A stretch of DNA of 64,000 nucleotides from an uncultured Arthrobacter sp. (GCF_947493765.1 NZ_CANLSZ010000002.1:62001-126000), one strand, 5' to 3'; shown: positions 34,325 to 43,243, counted from the stretch's first letter. The notes: generated by a model from the letters alone, not told the origin. Numbers and translations are program-made.

Positions 34325-35599
34325 TCAGCCCCCGGTGACGGCCTTAACCAGCTCGTTCAGTCCGAGCACGAGGAACACCACGGTGGTGATGACGAGGAAC
34401 ACGTTGGAGAGCCACCTGTTCCGCCACTGCTGTGCCAGGCGCGAGCTGTTGAGCAGTACCAGCAGCGTGATGGCGAGGAAGGGCATGAACAGCGACCCGA
34501 GCACCCCGTAGAGCAGGATCAGGAAGAACGGCCGCCCGAGCAGGAGCAGCAGCATGGGCGGGATGGTCAGCCAGAGCATGTAGGCGCGGGCGGGCCTGCT
34601 GTGCGATCCGGGGGCGTCGTCGTCGGAGAGATCGTCCGCCTTCTTACGGAAGTTGGCCCAGAAGTCGGCGAACATGAGGCTGACGCCGTGCCACACCCCC
34701 AGGAGCGAGGAGAACGACGACGCCCAGAACCCGACGAGGAACACCTTGGCCCACACCACGCCGTAGCGGTCCTCGAGCACTGCCCCCATGTCGAGGAGCC
34801 CGCGGTCCCCGCTCTGGAGCGAGATGTTCGCGGTGTAGAGCAGTTCCGCGCCGAGGATGAGCATGCAGATCACGAAGATGCCGGTCATGGTGTACGCCAC
34901 CGAGTTGTCCACCCGCATGACCTTCATCCACTTCGGCCTGTTCCAGCCCTTCTCCCGCAGCCAGTACCCGTAGGCGGCGAGCGTGATGGTGCCGCCCACC
35001 CCGCCGGCCAGTCCCAGGACGTAGAAGACCGATTCGGCGGGCAGGGTGGGCACCAGGCCGGTGAGCATCGAGGGGATGTTCGGCAGCGCGAGGACGGCCG
35101 AGCCGACCACGGAGACGAACATGATGCCGACCATCACGGTCATGACCTTCTCGAAGAGCCCGTACCGGCCGAACCACACCAGCGTCAGACCGATCAGGCC
35201 AGAGGCGACGGCGAACACGTTCAGGGGGACGGCCGGGAAAAGGGCCTGCAGGGGCAGGGCCGTGGAACTCATGGCCGTCGCTCCGTACACGAAGCCCCAG
35301 ATGATGACGTACGGGCCGAAGTACCAGCTGGTCCAGGCCCCGAGTGTCCGCCAGCCCTGGAAGATCGTCTTACCCGTAGCGAGGTACCAGCGGCCCACGC
35401 CCTCCACCAGGATGATCTTGAGGACACAGCCGATCACCGCCGCCCACAGGAGGGCGTAGCCGTAGCGGCTCCCCGCGATCAGCGTGGCCACGAGATCACC
35501 CGCGCCGACGCCGGTGGCTGCGGCGAGCAACCCCGGCCCCACCAGCCGCCATCTCGGTTTCTCGAGCTCGTCGACGCCCGTACTTCCAGGATCAGCCAC
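34325..35599 (-). CDS. NRAMP-related divalent-metal-type transporter lacking the canonical metal motifs
   Basis: 424 residues, 11 predicted membrane segments, LeuT fold by family. The GTG start has GAGGGGG 6 nt upstream. The first helix reads RWRLVGPGLLAAATGVGAGD; canonical NRAMP has DPGN at the GVGAGD position, and here neither the Asp-Pro nor the Asn is present. The MPH motif expected in helix 6 is replaced by GGVGGTITLAAYGYWLREKG. Known NRAMP-related proteins with such changes move Mg2+ or Al3+, or have unknown cargo; manganese uptake should not be assumed. Convergence and spacing give no partner. Confidence 0.85.
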   Translation of the reverse strand: MADPGSTGVDELEKPRWRLVGPGLLAAATGVGAGDLVATLIAGSRYGYALLWAAVIGCVLKIILVEGVGRWYLATGKTIFQGWRTLGAWTSWYFGPYVIIWGFVYGATAMSSTALPLQALFPAVPLNVFAVASGLIGLTLVWFGRYGLFEKVMTVMVGIMFVSVVGSAVLALPNIPSMLTGLVPTLPAESVFYVLGLAGGVGGTITLAAYGYWLREKGWNRPKWMKVMRVDNSVAYTMTGIFVICMLILGAELLYTANISLQSGDRGLLDMGAVLEDRYGVVWAKVFLVGFWASSFSSLLGVWHGVSLMFADFWANFRKKADDLSDDDAPGSHSRPARAYMLWLTIPPMLLLLLGRPFFLILLYGVLGSLFMPFLAITLLVLLNSSRLAQQWRNRWLSNVFLVITTVVFLVLGLNELVKAVTGG

Positions 35600-35669
35600 T
35601 GTGTGCCCCCTCGGAGTCCCGTTGGTGCGTCGAGCCTAGCAAGGGCGTGGCGGTGCGCCTACGGTTCGG

Positions 35670-36899
35670 TCACGACGTCATGGACGCCTCGCGGCGGCGC
35701 AGCCACTCGCTGGCAGGGGCGGTGGACAGACCGTGGATCACCACGGAGAGCGTGATGGCCAGGGTCGTGTAGACGAACAGGTCGTGGTTGCCGGTCATCC
35801 GCTCGGCAAGGGTCGCGTAGAAGAGCGCAGAGATGCCGACGGGGCCGAACCAGCCGAGGAACACGGTCTCGGGCACGCTGTGTACCCGCCGCAGGAGTGG
35901 GCGCAGGACCAGGAGATCCACGGCCCGGCGGAGGAGGAGCGCCGCGAGGACCACCGCGGGGGCACTCCACCCGAGCGTCGCCCACGCGTCGAACGGCAGG
36001 GCGAGGCCGAGCAGGATGAAGACCGGCAGCAGGAAGAACCTGTTCACCACGTCCTCCACCGCGTCCTCCTGGTCCTCGTCCCGCTGCGGGATGACCTGGC
36101 CGAACACCGCTGCTGCGACGAAGACGGCGAGGACGGCGTCGGTCCCCAGCAACTTGCCCGCGCCGAGCAGCAGGAGGGCGAAGGGCAGGAGGAAGCCCAG
36201 GTAGGAGTTGTCCTCCATCAGGCCCCTGTTCTTCGCGAGGACGAAGATCCTGGCCAGGAGGTATCCCGCAAGCGCTCCGAACAGGGCGGCGCCGAGCACC
36301 TCCCGGAGCAGCACGGAGACCAGCAGATCCCGACCCGCCGTCTCCGGCGAGGTCAGGAGGAGGACCGGCAGGAGGACGAAGAGGTACCCGAGCCCGTCGT
36401 TGAGCCCGCTCTCCGAGGAGATGTCGTACCGCACACGCCGCGGGATCTTCGCCTCGGCGAGGGAACCGGTGACGATCGGGGTGGAGACCACGGGGTCCGT
36501 GGGCGTGATGATCGCCCCGAGTGTCAGGGCCACGAGGAACGGCACACCCAGCAGCGCCCAGAGGACACCCGTGGAGACCGCCCACATGACGGGCATGCCG
36601 AGGACGATGCTCGCGACGACCCAGCGGCGGTTCCGTCGCCAGTAGCCGTGCGGCAACCGGAGGGCCACGCCCGCGAGGCCGACGGCGAGCGTGATCCGCG
36701 CCGCCTGCTCCAGCAGTTCGCCCGTCGGTACACCGAGATCCTCGATGCGCACGACGCCGAGCACGGCCGGGCCGAGGAGCACGCCCGTGGTGAGCGCCAG
36801 CACCGGCCCGGGGAGACTGATGCGCTGCAGCGTGGAGGAGAAGAGCGAGAGCAGGAGGATGGTTCCCGCGAACAGGGTGAGGAGCAGATCGATGTCCAG
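35670..36899 (-). CDS. Cation:proton antiporter (CPA1/KefB-like)
   Basis: 409 residues from a possible CTG start at 36899 (giving [M]DIDLLLTLFAGTILLLSLFS, the usual N-terminus of this family); GGAAGG lies 11 nt upstream. No ATG, GTG or TTG occurs close by in frame: the next is GTG 37010, which would add about 37 polar residues. The protein has about 12 membrane segments. The ion-binding core includes LGAIITPTDPVVSTPIVTGS (Asp in TDP), SSESGLNDGLGYLFVLLP (Asp, about 157) and LGWFGPVGISALFYA near the end, typical of Na+(K+)/H+ exchangers. Confidence 0.85.
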   Translation of the reverse strand: MDIDLLLTLFAGTILLLSLFSSTLQRISLPGPVLALTTGVLLGPAVLGVVRIEDLGVPTGELLEQAARITLAVGLAGVALRLPHGYWRRNRRWVVASIVLGMPVMWAVSTGVLWALLGVPFLVALTLGAIITPTDPVVSTPIVTGSLAEAKIPRRVRYDISSESGLNDGLGYLFVLLPVLLLTSPETAGRDLLVSVLLREVLGAALFGALAGYLLARIFVLAKNRGLMEDNSYLGFLLPFALLLLGAGKLLGTDAVLAVFVAAAVFGQVIPQRDEDQEDAVEDVVNRFFLLPVFILLGLALPFDAWATLGWSAPAVVLAALLLRRAVDLLVLRPLLRRVHSVPETVFLGWFGPVGISALFYATLAERMTGNHDLFVYTTLAITLSVVIHGLSTAPASEWLRRREASMTS

Positions 36900-36935
36900 G
36901 GCCGGGACCGCCTTCCGAGGGTCAACAGGGGGATC

Positions 36936-36957
36936 GTCACCAGAGTAATCCGGTGAC
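36936..36957. promoter_or_regulatory. Dyad between antiporter and MFS genes
   Basis: Inverted repeat GTCACC-N10-GGTGAC in the divergent interval; its minus-strand core contains TACTCT, a -10-like box for the antiporter gene. A candidate operator only. Confidence 0.35.
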
Positions 36958-37116
36958 CGTCCCGTGTGCCGGGCTTCGAGGAGCCTCTCCCCGGTCGCAT
37001 CGGGCGGCACACGACGCTGCTGATCCTCCTGCCGCCCCCTACGCTTGGTCCCAGTACGCCTCGGCTCTCGATGGTGCAGCCGGGGGATCACTGCCACGTT
37101 CTCCGATGGGTGTTCC

Positions 37117-38337
37117 TTGTCTGCTTCGCCTCCGACGGTGTCCGCCGCCGCACCCTTCCCGTACCTCGGTCTGCTCTCGCTGGCCGGTGCCATCTTCGTC
37201 TCCGTGACCAGCGAGTTCCTGCCCACGGGACTCCTGCCGGCCATGGCGCGCGATCTCGGGGTGGGGCTGTCGACCGCGGGCTACCTCGTGACCATCTTCG
37301 CGGGGACCGTCGTCGTCGCGACCACGCCGTTGGCCGCGGTGACCCAGCGCTTCTCCCGCAAGTCGCTGATCGTCGTCGTGCTCCTGGTGATCGCGGTGGC
37401 CAATGTCCTGGCGGCGATCGCACCGACGTACGGCGTCCTGGTGGCAGCGCGCATCCTGGGCGGGTTGGCGCACGGTCTGTTCTGGGCCGTGGTCGCCGCG
37501 TACGCCGCGCACCTCGTCCCGGCACACCAGCTGGGCAAGGCGGTGGCCATCACCGCAGGGGGCGGGACGGCGGCGTTCGTGCTGGGCGTACCCGTGGGGA
37601 CGGCGATCGGCAATGCACTGGGCTGGCGTGCGGCGTTCACCATCATCGGCGTCGTCGTCCTCGTCCTCGCCCTCGTGATCGTGAAGTTCCTGCCCCCGGT
37701 GGAGCACCGTGTGGAGCGTGCGGCGGGCGAGGAACGGGTCCCGGCGCGCCGGGATCCGAGCATGAGGGCCGTGCTGCTGCTCTGCGCGGTGATCCTGATC
37801 GTCCTCACCGGGCAGAATCTCTTCTACACCTACATAGCCCCGTGGCTCACGGAGATCTCCACCTTCGCCCCGGAGGGGATCGCGCTGGTCCTCTTCCTCT
37901 ACGGCGGAGCGGGCATCATCGGCCTGATCATCGCCGGCTATGCCACCGACCGCTTCCCGCGCAAGGCGTTCGTGGCCGTGCTGCTGCTGGTCATGGTGGC
38001 GGTCCTGACGCTCGCGCTCGCCCCGTCGAACACCGCGGTGGTGCTGCTGGCGGTGACCGTGTGGGGTGCCGCCTTCGGGGCGATCCCGGCCATGCTGCAG
38101 ACGAGGATGATGCGCACGGCCTCGCACCGCATCCGCGATCTCTCCGCAGCGCTGCAGACCACGGCCTTCAACATCGGCATCGCCAGCGGCGCCCTGTTCG
38201 GCGGGATCCTGCTCGACTCCGTGGGTCTGGGGGTCCTCCCCTTCGTCCTGATCGTCCTGCTGGGCGTGGCACTGGCCCTCAGCCTGACCACCGACACCGT
38301 GACGGGGCGGAGGGAGCGCCGCAGGCTCCGCCCCTGA
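37117..38337 (+). CDS. MFS transporter, SotB/AraJ-like drug or sugar efflux type
   Basis: About 406 residues, 12 membrane segments. TTG 37117 gives MSASPPTVSAAAPFPYLGLL, a plausible cytoplasmic N-terminus; GTG 37138 and TTG 37045 are alternatives. Helix 1 carries the family pattern VSVTSEFLPTGLLPAMARDLGV, and the loop between helices 2 and 3 is AAVTQRFSRKSLIVVV. The motif GLAHGLFWAVVAAYAAHLVP matches the arabinose/IPTG efflux group. The exported compound is not known. 13 bp upstream of the alcohol dehydrogenase gene, which has its own promoter-like box. Confidence 0.85.
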   Translation: MSASPPTVSAAAPFPYLGLLSLAGAIFVSVTSEFLPTGLLPAMARDLGVGLSTAGYLVTIFAGTVVVATTPLAAVTQRFSRKSLIVVVLLVIAVANVLAAIAPTYGVLVAARILGGLAHGLFWAVVAAYAAHLVPAHQLGKAVAITAGGGTAAFVLGVPVGTAIGNALGWRAAFTIIGVVVLVLALVIVKFLPPVEHRVERAAGEERVPARRDPSMRAVLLLCAVILIVLTGQNLFYTYIAPWLTEISTFAPEGIALVLFLYGGAGIIGLIIAGYATDRFPRKAFVAVLLLVMVAVLTLALAPSNTAVVLLAVTVWGAAFGAIPAMLQTRMMRTASHRIRDLSAALQTTAFNIGIASGALFGGILLDSVGLGVLPFVLIVLLGVALALSLTTDTVTGRRERRRLRP

Positions 38338-38350
38338 CTAGAGTGGCCTG

Positions 38351-39394
38351 ATGCGCGCTGTGTGGTTCGACCGCTTCACCGAACGCCCCGTCCTCCGCGA
38401 CGTCCCGGACCCCGTTCCGACGCCCCGCGGCGTCGTGGTCCGCGTCGAGGCGACGGGCCTGTGCCGCAGCGATGTGCACGGCTGGCTGGGGCACGACGAC
38501 GGCATCGCCCTGCCGCACGTCCCCGGCCACGAGCTCGTCGGCACCATCACCGCGGTGGGTCAGGAGGTCCGGAGGTTCGGCCCCGGGGACCGCGTGACCA
38601 CCCCGTTCATCTGCGCGTGCGGACGCTGTCCCGAGTGCGCCGCGGGCAACGGCCAGGTCTGCAGGAACCAGACGCAGCCGGGCTTCACCCACTGGGGGTC
38701 CTTCGCCGAGCAGGTGGCGCTGCACGACGCCGACACGAACCTGATCGCGGTCCCCGCCTCCCTCGACGCCGGCGCCGCCGCCCTGCTGGGCTGCCGGTTC
38801 GCGACGTCGTACCGCGGCCTGGTCCACCAGGCGCGGCTGGAGGCCGGCCAGTCCCTCCTGGTGGTGGGGTGCGGAGGCGTGGGGCTCAGCGCCGTCATGA
38901 TCGGCGTGGCCCTCGGCGCGCAAATGATCGCGGTGGACGTGGACGACGCCGCACTGGAGCGTGCGCGCCGTTTCGGGGCCGTCCACACCGTGGATTCCGC
39001 CGGCCTGTCGGTGGAGGAGGCGGTGCACGCCGTGCGCGCCGCAGTGCCGTCGGGTATCGACGTCTCCGTCGACGCGCTGGGACGCGAGCAGACCGCCGCC
39101 CTGGGCATCCTGTCCCTGCGCCCGCGCGGGCGCCATGTGCAGATCGGGCTCTTCCCCGCGGACCCGGTGGTGCCCATGGGCGCGGTGATCAGCGGTGAGC
39201 TCACCGTCCTCGGCAGCCACGGCATGCCCGCCCGGGACTATCCCGGCCTGCTGGACCTGATCGGCGAGGGCCGGCTGCGTCCCCAGGATCTGATCGAGCG
39301 GACCATCCCCCTCTCCGCCGTCCCGGACGCCCTCGTCGCGATGGCGGGTGACCGGTCGGTGGGTGGGGTGACCGTCGTCGATCCGCGTCTGTGA
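38351..39394 (+). CDS. Zinc-dependent alcohol dehydrogenase
   Basis: 347 residues, medium-chain dehydrogenase/reductase. Catalytic zinc ligands: Cys in ATGLCRSDVHGWLGHD and the GHE motif PGHELVGTIT (about 61-63). Structural zinc cysteines: FICACGRCPECAAGNGQVC (about 85-103). NAD(P) loop: VVGCGGVGLSAVMIG (about 174-188) with Asp in AVDVDDAALERARRFGA, which favours NAD over NADP. TAGAGT lies 6 nt before the ATG. The alcohol is unknown. Confidence 0.93.
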   Translation: MRAVWFDRFTERPVLRDVPDPVPTPRGVVVRVEATGLCRSDVHGWLGHDDGIALPHVPGHELVGTITAVGQEVRRFGPGDRVTTPFICACGRCPECAAGNGQVCRNQTQPGFTHWGSFAEQVALHDADTNLIAVPASLDAGAAALLGCRFATSYRGLVHQARLEAGQSLLVVGCGGVGLSAVMIGVALGAQMIAVDVDDAALERARRFGAVHTVDSAGLSVEEAVHAVRAAVPSGIDVSVDALGREQTAALGILSLRPRGRHVQIGLFPADPVVPMGAVISGELTVLGSHGMPARDYPGLLDLIGEGRLRPQDLIERTIPLSAVPDALVAMAGDRSVGGVTVVDPRL

Positions 39395-39397
39395 ACC

Positions 39398-39441
39398 GAC
39401 CGGTTCCGCAGGCGGGACCGCCACGGCCCGAGGAACCGGTC
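39398..39441. terminator. Bidirectional terminator-like inverted repeat
   Basis: Perfect 10-bp repeat GACCGGTTCC/GGAACCGGTC with a 24-nt internal region, between the convergent alcohol dehydrogenase and M20 genes and just touching the latter's stop codon. Confidence 0.5.
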
Positions 39442-40693
39442 AGCCGCGGAACAGACCCTCGAGCAGATCGACCGCGATGACCAGCGCGTCCTCGTCCACG
39501 TCGAAGCGGCGGTGGTGGTGCGGGGCCGGGTTCGAGGCGCCGACGAAGATGTAGGTGCCCAGTCCGCCCGCTTCCTGCACCTCGCGGATGAGCAGGTGCG
39601 CGTCATCACTGCCGCCGCCGGAGGGTCCGCTGGGCGTGAACTCGGAGATCGCCGCAACATCCCCCGCCGCGCGCGCCACCTCGGCGAGCAGCGCCTCGTC
39701 CGGCTGGGACACCGCGGCGCGGCCGTACACCGTGGTCGAGGCCTCCACCCCGTACATCCGCGCGGCCCCCTGCACGGCGTTCTCCGCACGCAGGTTCAGG
39801 TCCTCGAGGACGGCGTTCGACGTCGACCGGGTCTCATAGGTGATGGTGGCGAGCGCCGGAATGATGTTGGCGCTGCCGTCGGCGTGGAACGTGCCCACAT
39901 TGACGCGGGTGTCCGCCTCGGCGAACCGGGTCAGCCCGAGGATCGCGAGCGTGGCCTGGGCAGCGGCGGCGAGCGCATGGCGGCCCTTCTCCGGTGCCGC
40001 GGCAGCGTGCGCCGCCTCGCCCTCGAAACGAGCGGTCCACTTGGTGGTCGCCATCGCGTCCGTGACCCCGCCGACCACGGCCCCCGTCGGCAGGTCGCCG
40101 CCGAGGTGGACGGCGAGCATCCGGTCGACCCCGCGCGTCACACCCGCGTCGATCATGGGCTGCGCCCCGCGGACCCCCTCCTCGGCGGGCTGGAACATGA
40201 TGCGCACCGTGCCGGGGAAGTCGCCGTCGCGCAATCGCTCGGCCAGTGCGAGACCGATCGCGGCGTGGCCGTCGTGGCCGCACGCGTGCATGTAGCCCGT
40301 GGTGGACCGGAAGCCGCCTGCCGCCGGGGCGTGCCCGTCACCGGTCTCCTCGTCGACGGGAAGGGCATCGATGTCCACCCGCAGGCCCCACGTGGGGCCG
40401 GGCCTGTTTCCCTCGAGCTCGGCGATGATCGCGGTGCCGTGCTCCTGGAAGTAGGCGACGTCGTCGGGCGGGGTCCCGGCGTCCACGGCTCGTGCTCCCC
40501 ACGTATCCATCTCGACGCGGGTGGGCGGCACCGCGATCCGGTCGACCGCGATGGCGGCGGCGCCGGTGGTGGCCCGGACCCCCATGCTCCTGAGCTCGGC
40601 GAGGACGACGGAGGCGGTGCGGTATTCGAGGAATCCCGGCTCGGCGTGGGCGTGGAACCGGCGGCGGAGGGCGATGATCGTCTCGGGCTGCAT
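39440..40693 (-). CDS. M20D-family amidohydrolase (AbgA-like)
   Basis: 417 residues. Cleaves an amide between an aromatic or acyl group and an amino acid; p-aminobenzoyl-glutamate hydrolase subunit A is the nearest named relative. Metal ligands: Cys and His in GYMHACGHDGHAAIG (about 134-148), Glu-Glu in FQPAEEGVRGAQPMIDAG, a His in LAVHLGGD, and His in NPAPHHHRRFDVDEDAL near the end. The dimerisation domain carries EGEAAHAAAAPEKGRHAL. TAGGGT lies 6 nt upstream of the ATG. No AbgB partner is adjacent. Confidence 0.9.
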   Translation of the reverse strand: MQPETIIALRRRFHAHAEPGFLEYRTASVVLAELRSMGVRATTGAAAIAVDRIAVPPTRVEMDTWGARAVDAGTPPDDVAYFQEHGTAIIAELEGNRPGPTWGLRVDIDALPVDEETGDGHAPAAGGFRSTTGYMHACGHDGHAAIGLALAERLRDGDFPGTVRIMFQPAEEGVRGAQPMIDAGVTRGVDRMLAVHLGGDLPTGAVVGGVTDAMATTKWTARFEGEAAHAAAAPEKGRHALAAAAQATLAILGLTRFAEADTRVNVGTFHADGSANIIPALATITYETRSTSNAVLEDLNLRAENAVQGAARMYGVEASTTVYGRAAVSQPDEALLAEVARAAGDVAAISEFTPSGPSGGGSDDAHLLIREVQEAGGLGTYIFVGASNPAPHHHRRFDVDEDALVIAVDLLEGLFRG

Positions 40694-40799
40694 CCTCCGA
40701 CCCTACGCAGGATGAGCGCGGGTATCCGGCGCAGCGGCGTGACGTACCCTGCTTGAACCCCGTCCGAACGATGTCGGCCATCCGGCCGAAGGAGGCCCC

Positions 40800-41444
40800 G
40801 TGGAGACCGTACGGATCCGCACCATCCACGATCTTCATCACCTCCTCCCCCGGCCCGCGCCGAACGAACGGGTCGTGCTCGGTCTCGTCGGAGCACCCGG
40901 CGCCGAGAAATCGACCGTTGCCGGGATGATCGCGGCCCTCGACCCGGTGGCCCATGCCCTGGTGCCGCTGGACGGCTTCCACCTGGCGGACCGGGCGCTG
41001 ACCTGCCTCGGTCTCCTGGACCGGAAAGGGGCACCGGAAACCTTCGATGCCCACGGCTACGCGACCCTCCTCACCCGGCTGCGGAGCAGGCCGGCCGAGA
41101 CCGTGTACGCGCCGGCCTTCGAACGCGAGCTCGAACAGCCCCTCGCCAACGCGTTGCCCATCCCGGCGTCGGCGACCCTGCTCGTCACGGAGGGCAACTA
41201 CCTGCTCCTCGACGCGCCGGGGTGGCGGGAGGCCCGGAGCCGGCTCGACGAGGTCTGGTTCCTCGACGTGGATCCGGCCGTTCGACGGCGCAGACTCATC
41301 GACCGCCACATCAGGTTCGGCAAGGAGCCCCGGGAGGCCGAGGCCTGGGTGCGACGCGTGGACGATCCGAATGCCGCACTCGTCGAGGCCACCCGGCACC
41401 GGGCCGACCGCGTGCTCGACCTCGGCGACCGGACTCCTGCCTGA
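40800..41444 (+). CDS. Nucleoside/nucleotide kinase family protein with altered Walker A
   Basis: 214 residues. GTG start with AAGGAGG 4 nt upstream. The fold is that of uridine-kinase/PanK-like P-loop kinases: LGLVGAPGAEKSTVAGMIAA (about 28-47), VPLDGFHLADRAL, TFDAHGYATLL, YAPAFERELEQP, LVTEGNYLLLDAPGWREA and LIDRHIRFGKEPREAEAW, all typical. The Walker A reads GAPGAEKS; the Gly that normally precedes the Lys is Glu (GAG codon). This may impair ATP binding or be tolerated. The substrate is unknown. Confidence 0.88.
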   Translation: METVRIRTIHDLHHLLPRPAPNERVVLGLVGAPGAEKSTVAGMIAALDPVAHALVPLDGFHLADRALTCLGLLDRKGAPETFDAHGYATLLTRLRSRPAETVYAPAFERELEQPLANALPIPASATLLVTEGNYLLLDAPGWREARSRLDEVWFLDVDPAVRRRRLIDRHIRFGKEPREAEAWVRRVDDPNAALVEATRHRADRVLDLGDRTPA

Positions 41445-41581
41445 ACTGCGTCGGCTCCCGTGGGAGTCGACGCGAAGGAGAAGGCGCCCGGGCATCGATG
41501 GGGGCAGGACCACTCCGTCCCGGCCGCCGCTACGCTGGCAGGACGACGCCGGAGCGCCGGGTAACGGCAGGAAGGAATGCA

Positions 41582-42034
41582 GTGCCGAACGAGCAGGATC
41601 TGTCCGTGGGGCAGCTGGCCGCGCGCAGCGGCGTCGCCGTCTCCGCCCTGCGCTTCTACGAGCGCCAGGGCCTCATCCGGAGCCGGCGCACCACTGGCAA
41701 CCAGCGCCGCTACGACCGCTCGATCCTGCGCCGGGTCGCCGTGATCCGCGCCGCCCAGCGGGCCGGGATCCCGCTCTCCACCGTCGCCGAAGCCTTCGCC
41801 GAGCTGCCCCGGGACGGCGTTCCGGACCAGCAGGACTGGCAGCGGATGTCCGCTGCGTGGCAGCAGGAGATCGCGCAGCGCATCTCCCAGCTGGAGCACC
41901 TGCGGGATCGCCTGGGCGGCTGTATCGGGTGCGGCTGCCTGTCGCTGTCCATGTGCAGCTTCGTCAATCCGGACGACGCCGCCGCCCGTCGCGACGGGAC
42001 CGCGACCCTTCTGGACCCCGACCACCCGATTTGA
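41582..42034 (+). CDS. soxR: Redox-sensitive transcriptional activator SoxR
   Basis: 150 residues, MerR family. The GTG at 41582 has GGAAGGA 5 nt upstream. HTH: SVGQLAARSGVAVSALRFYE; then the dimerisation helix and the [2Fe-2S] motif CIGCGCLSLSMC (about 119-130), exactly the four-Cys SoxR pattern. SoxR senses redox-active compounds or superoxide and activates promoters with a 19-bp spacer. Such a promoter overlaps this gene's own stop codon and drives the flavin reductase. In actinobacteria the regulon typically responds to redox-cycling metabolites. Confidence 0.95.
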   Translation: MPNEQDLSVGQLAARSGVAVSALRFYERQGLIRSRRTTGNQRRYDRSILRRVAVIRAAQRAGIPLSTVAEAFAELPRDGVPDQQDWQRMSAAWQQEIAQRISQLEHLRDRLGGCIGCGCLSLSMCSFVNPDDAAARRDGTATLLDPDHPI

Positions 42035-42061
42035 CCTCAACCAATGTTCAGGTTCTACGGT
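42031..42061 (+). promoter_or_regulatory. SoxR-type promoter of the flavin reductase gene
   Basis: TTGACC (42031-42036) and TACGGT (42056-42061) are separated by exactly 19 bp, the long spacer characteristic of MerR/SoxR-activated promoters. The spacer region carries the imperfect dyad CCTCAA-N6-TTCAGG. The -35 box includes the soxR stop codon. The start codon follows 7 nt after the -10 box. Confidence 0.75.
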
Positions 42062-42068
42062 GAATCAC

Positions 42069-42590
42069 ATGACAGCATCCCCGGGCCACGCCGCCCCCAC
42101 CGCCGAGCTCTTCAAGGACGCCTTCCGGGCGCATCCTGCAGGGATCGCGGTCATCACGGCGCAGGGCGCCAGGGGGCCCGTGGGCCTGACGGCGTCGTCG
42201 GTCTCCTCGGTCTCGGCGGACCCGCCCGTACTGGCCTTCTCCGTGTCGACGGCATCGGCGTCCGCAGCGGCCCTCGTGGAGTCCGAGACAATCGTGGTGC
42301 ATCTGCTCGGCGCGGACCAGCTCGACATCGCGAAGCTCTTCGCCACCCGCGGGGCCGACCGTTTCTCGGGGGCCGTTGAGTGGCGCCCCCTGGCCTCGGG
42401 CGAACCGCTGCTGGTGGATGCGCCGTGGGCCCTGCGCTGCCGCATCCTGCACCGCATGCCGGTGGGTGGGTCGATGATCCTCGCGGCCGAAGTGCTGTCC
42501 ATCGAGCCGGGGGCGCACAACGACGTCGCACCGCTCGTCTACCACAATCGCGCCTATCATCGGCTGGGAGACCAGTCGCTGCTGGGCTGA
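42069..42590 (+). CDS. Flavin reductase-like (FMN-binding) protein
   Basis: 173 residues from ATG 42069, 7 nt after the SoxR-type -10 box. The split-barrel flavin reductase domain spans about 10-160: [44 protein letters not shown] (FMN phosphate and ring contacts) and [27 protein letters not shown](P)H-dependent reduction of FMN or FAD is the expected activity, feeding a monooxygenase or removing oxidants. Its promoter makes it the probable direct target of SoxR. Confidence 0.9.
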   Translation: MTASPGHAAPTAELFKDAFRAHPAGIAVITAQGARGPVGLTASSVSSVSADPPVLAFSVSTASASAAALVESETIVVHLLGADQLDIAKLFATRGADRFSGAVEWRPLASGEPLLVDAPWALRCRILHRMPVGGSMILAAEVLSIEPGAHNDVAPLVYHNRAYHRLGDQSLLG

Positions 42591-42619
42591 AGGAACCGAA
42601 CACCAATCAGGAGGATTGC

Positions 42620-43243
42620 ATGAGCGAGTACGTACTGCCGGATCTGGACTACGACTACGCGGCCCTGGAGCCGCACATCTCGGGCCGGATCATGGAACTG
42701 CACCACTCCAAGCACCAGGCCACCTACGTCAAGGGCGCCAATGACGCCCTCGCCCAGCTCGCCGAGGCCCGCGAGCAGGGCCAGTTCGCGACCATCCCCA
42801 AGCTCTCCAAGGACCTGGCGTTCCATGTGGGCGGGGTGATCAACCACAGCATCTTCTGGAAGAACATGTCCCCCGAGGGCGGCGACAAGCCCGACGGTGA
42901 GCTCGCCTCCGCCCTGGACGGGGCGTTCGGGTCCTTCGACGCGTTCCGGGCGCACTTCACGGCCGCGGCGACGTCGCTGCAGGGCTCGGGCTGGGCGGTC
43001 CTGGCGTACGAGCCGCTGGGGAAGAACCTGGTGATCGAGCAGCTCTACGACCAGCAGGGCAACGTGCCCGTGGGCACCATCCCGCTGCTGATGCTCGACA
43101 TGTGGGAGCACGCCTTCTACCTGGACTACGTGAACGTGAAGCCCGACTACGTCAAGGCGTGGTGGAACCTGGTGAACTGGGCCGATGTCCAGGCCCGCTA
43201 CCAGGCGGCGACCGCCGGGGCCTCCACCCTCATCACCCCCTGA
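42620..43243 (+). CDS. sodA: Fe/Mn superoxide dismutase
   Basis: 207 residues. The ATG at 42620 has AGGAGG 5 nt upstream. Dismutates superoxide in the cytoplasm. Metal ligands in order: His in [17 protein letters not shown] (about 28), His in [10 protein letters not shown] (about 76), Asp and His in [20 protein letters not shown] (about 162 and 166). [10 protein letters not shown] replaces the second glycine-rich core. Mn is suggested by the G-G-D and W-E-H-A context but the metal cannot be fixed by reading. Lies directly after the SoxR target, giving an oxidative-stress block, though it has its own ribosome site. Confidence 0.96.
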   Translation: MSEYVLPDLDYDYAALEPHISGRIMELHHSKHQATYVKGANDALAQLAEAREQGQFATIPKLSKDLAFHVGGVINHSIFWKNMSPEGGDKPDGELASALDGAFGSFDAFRAHFTAAATSLQGSGWAVLAYEPLGKNLVIEQLYDQQGNVPVGTIPLLMLDMWEHAFYLDYVNVKPDYVKAWWNLVNWADVQARYQAATAGASTLITP

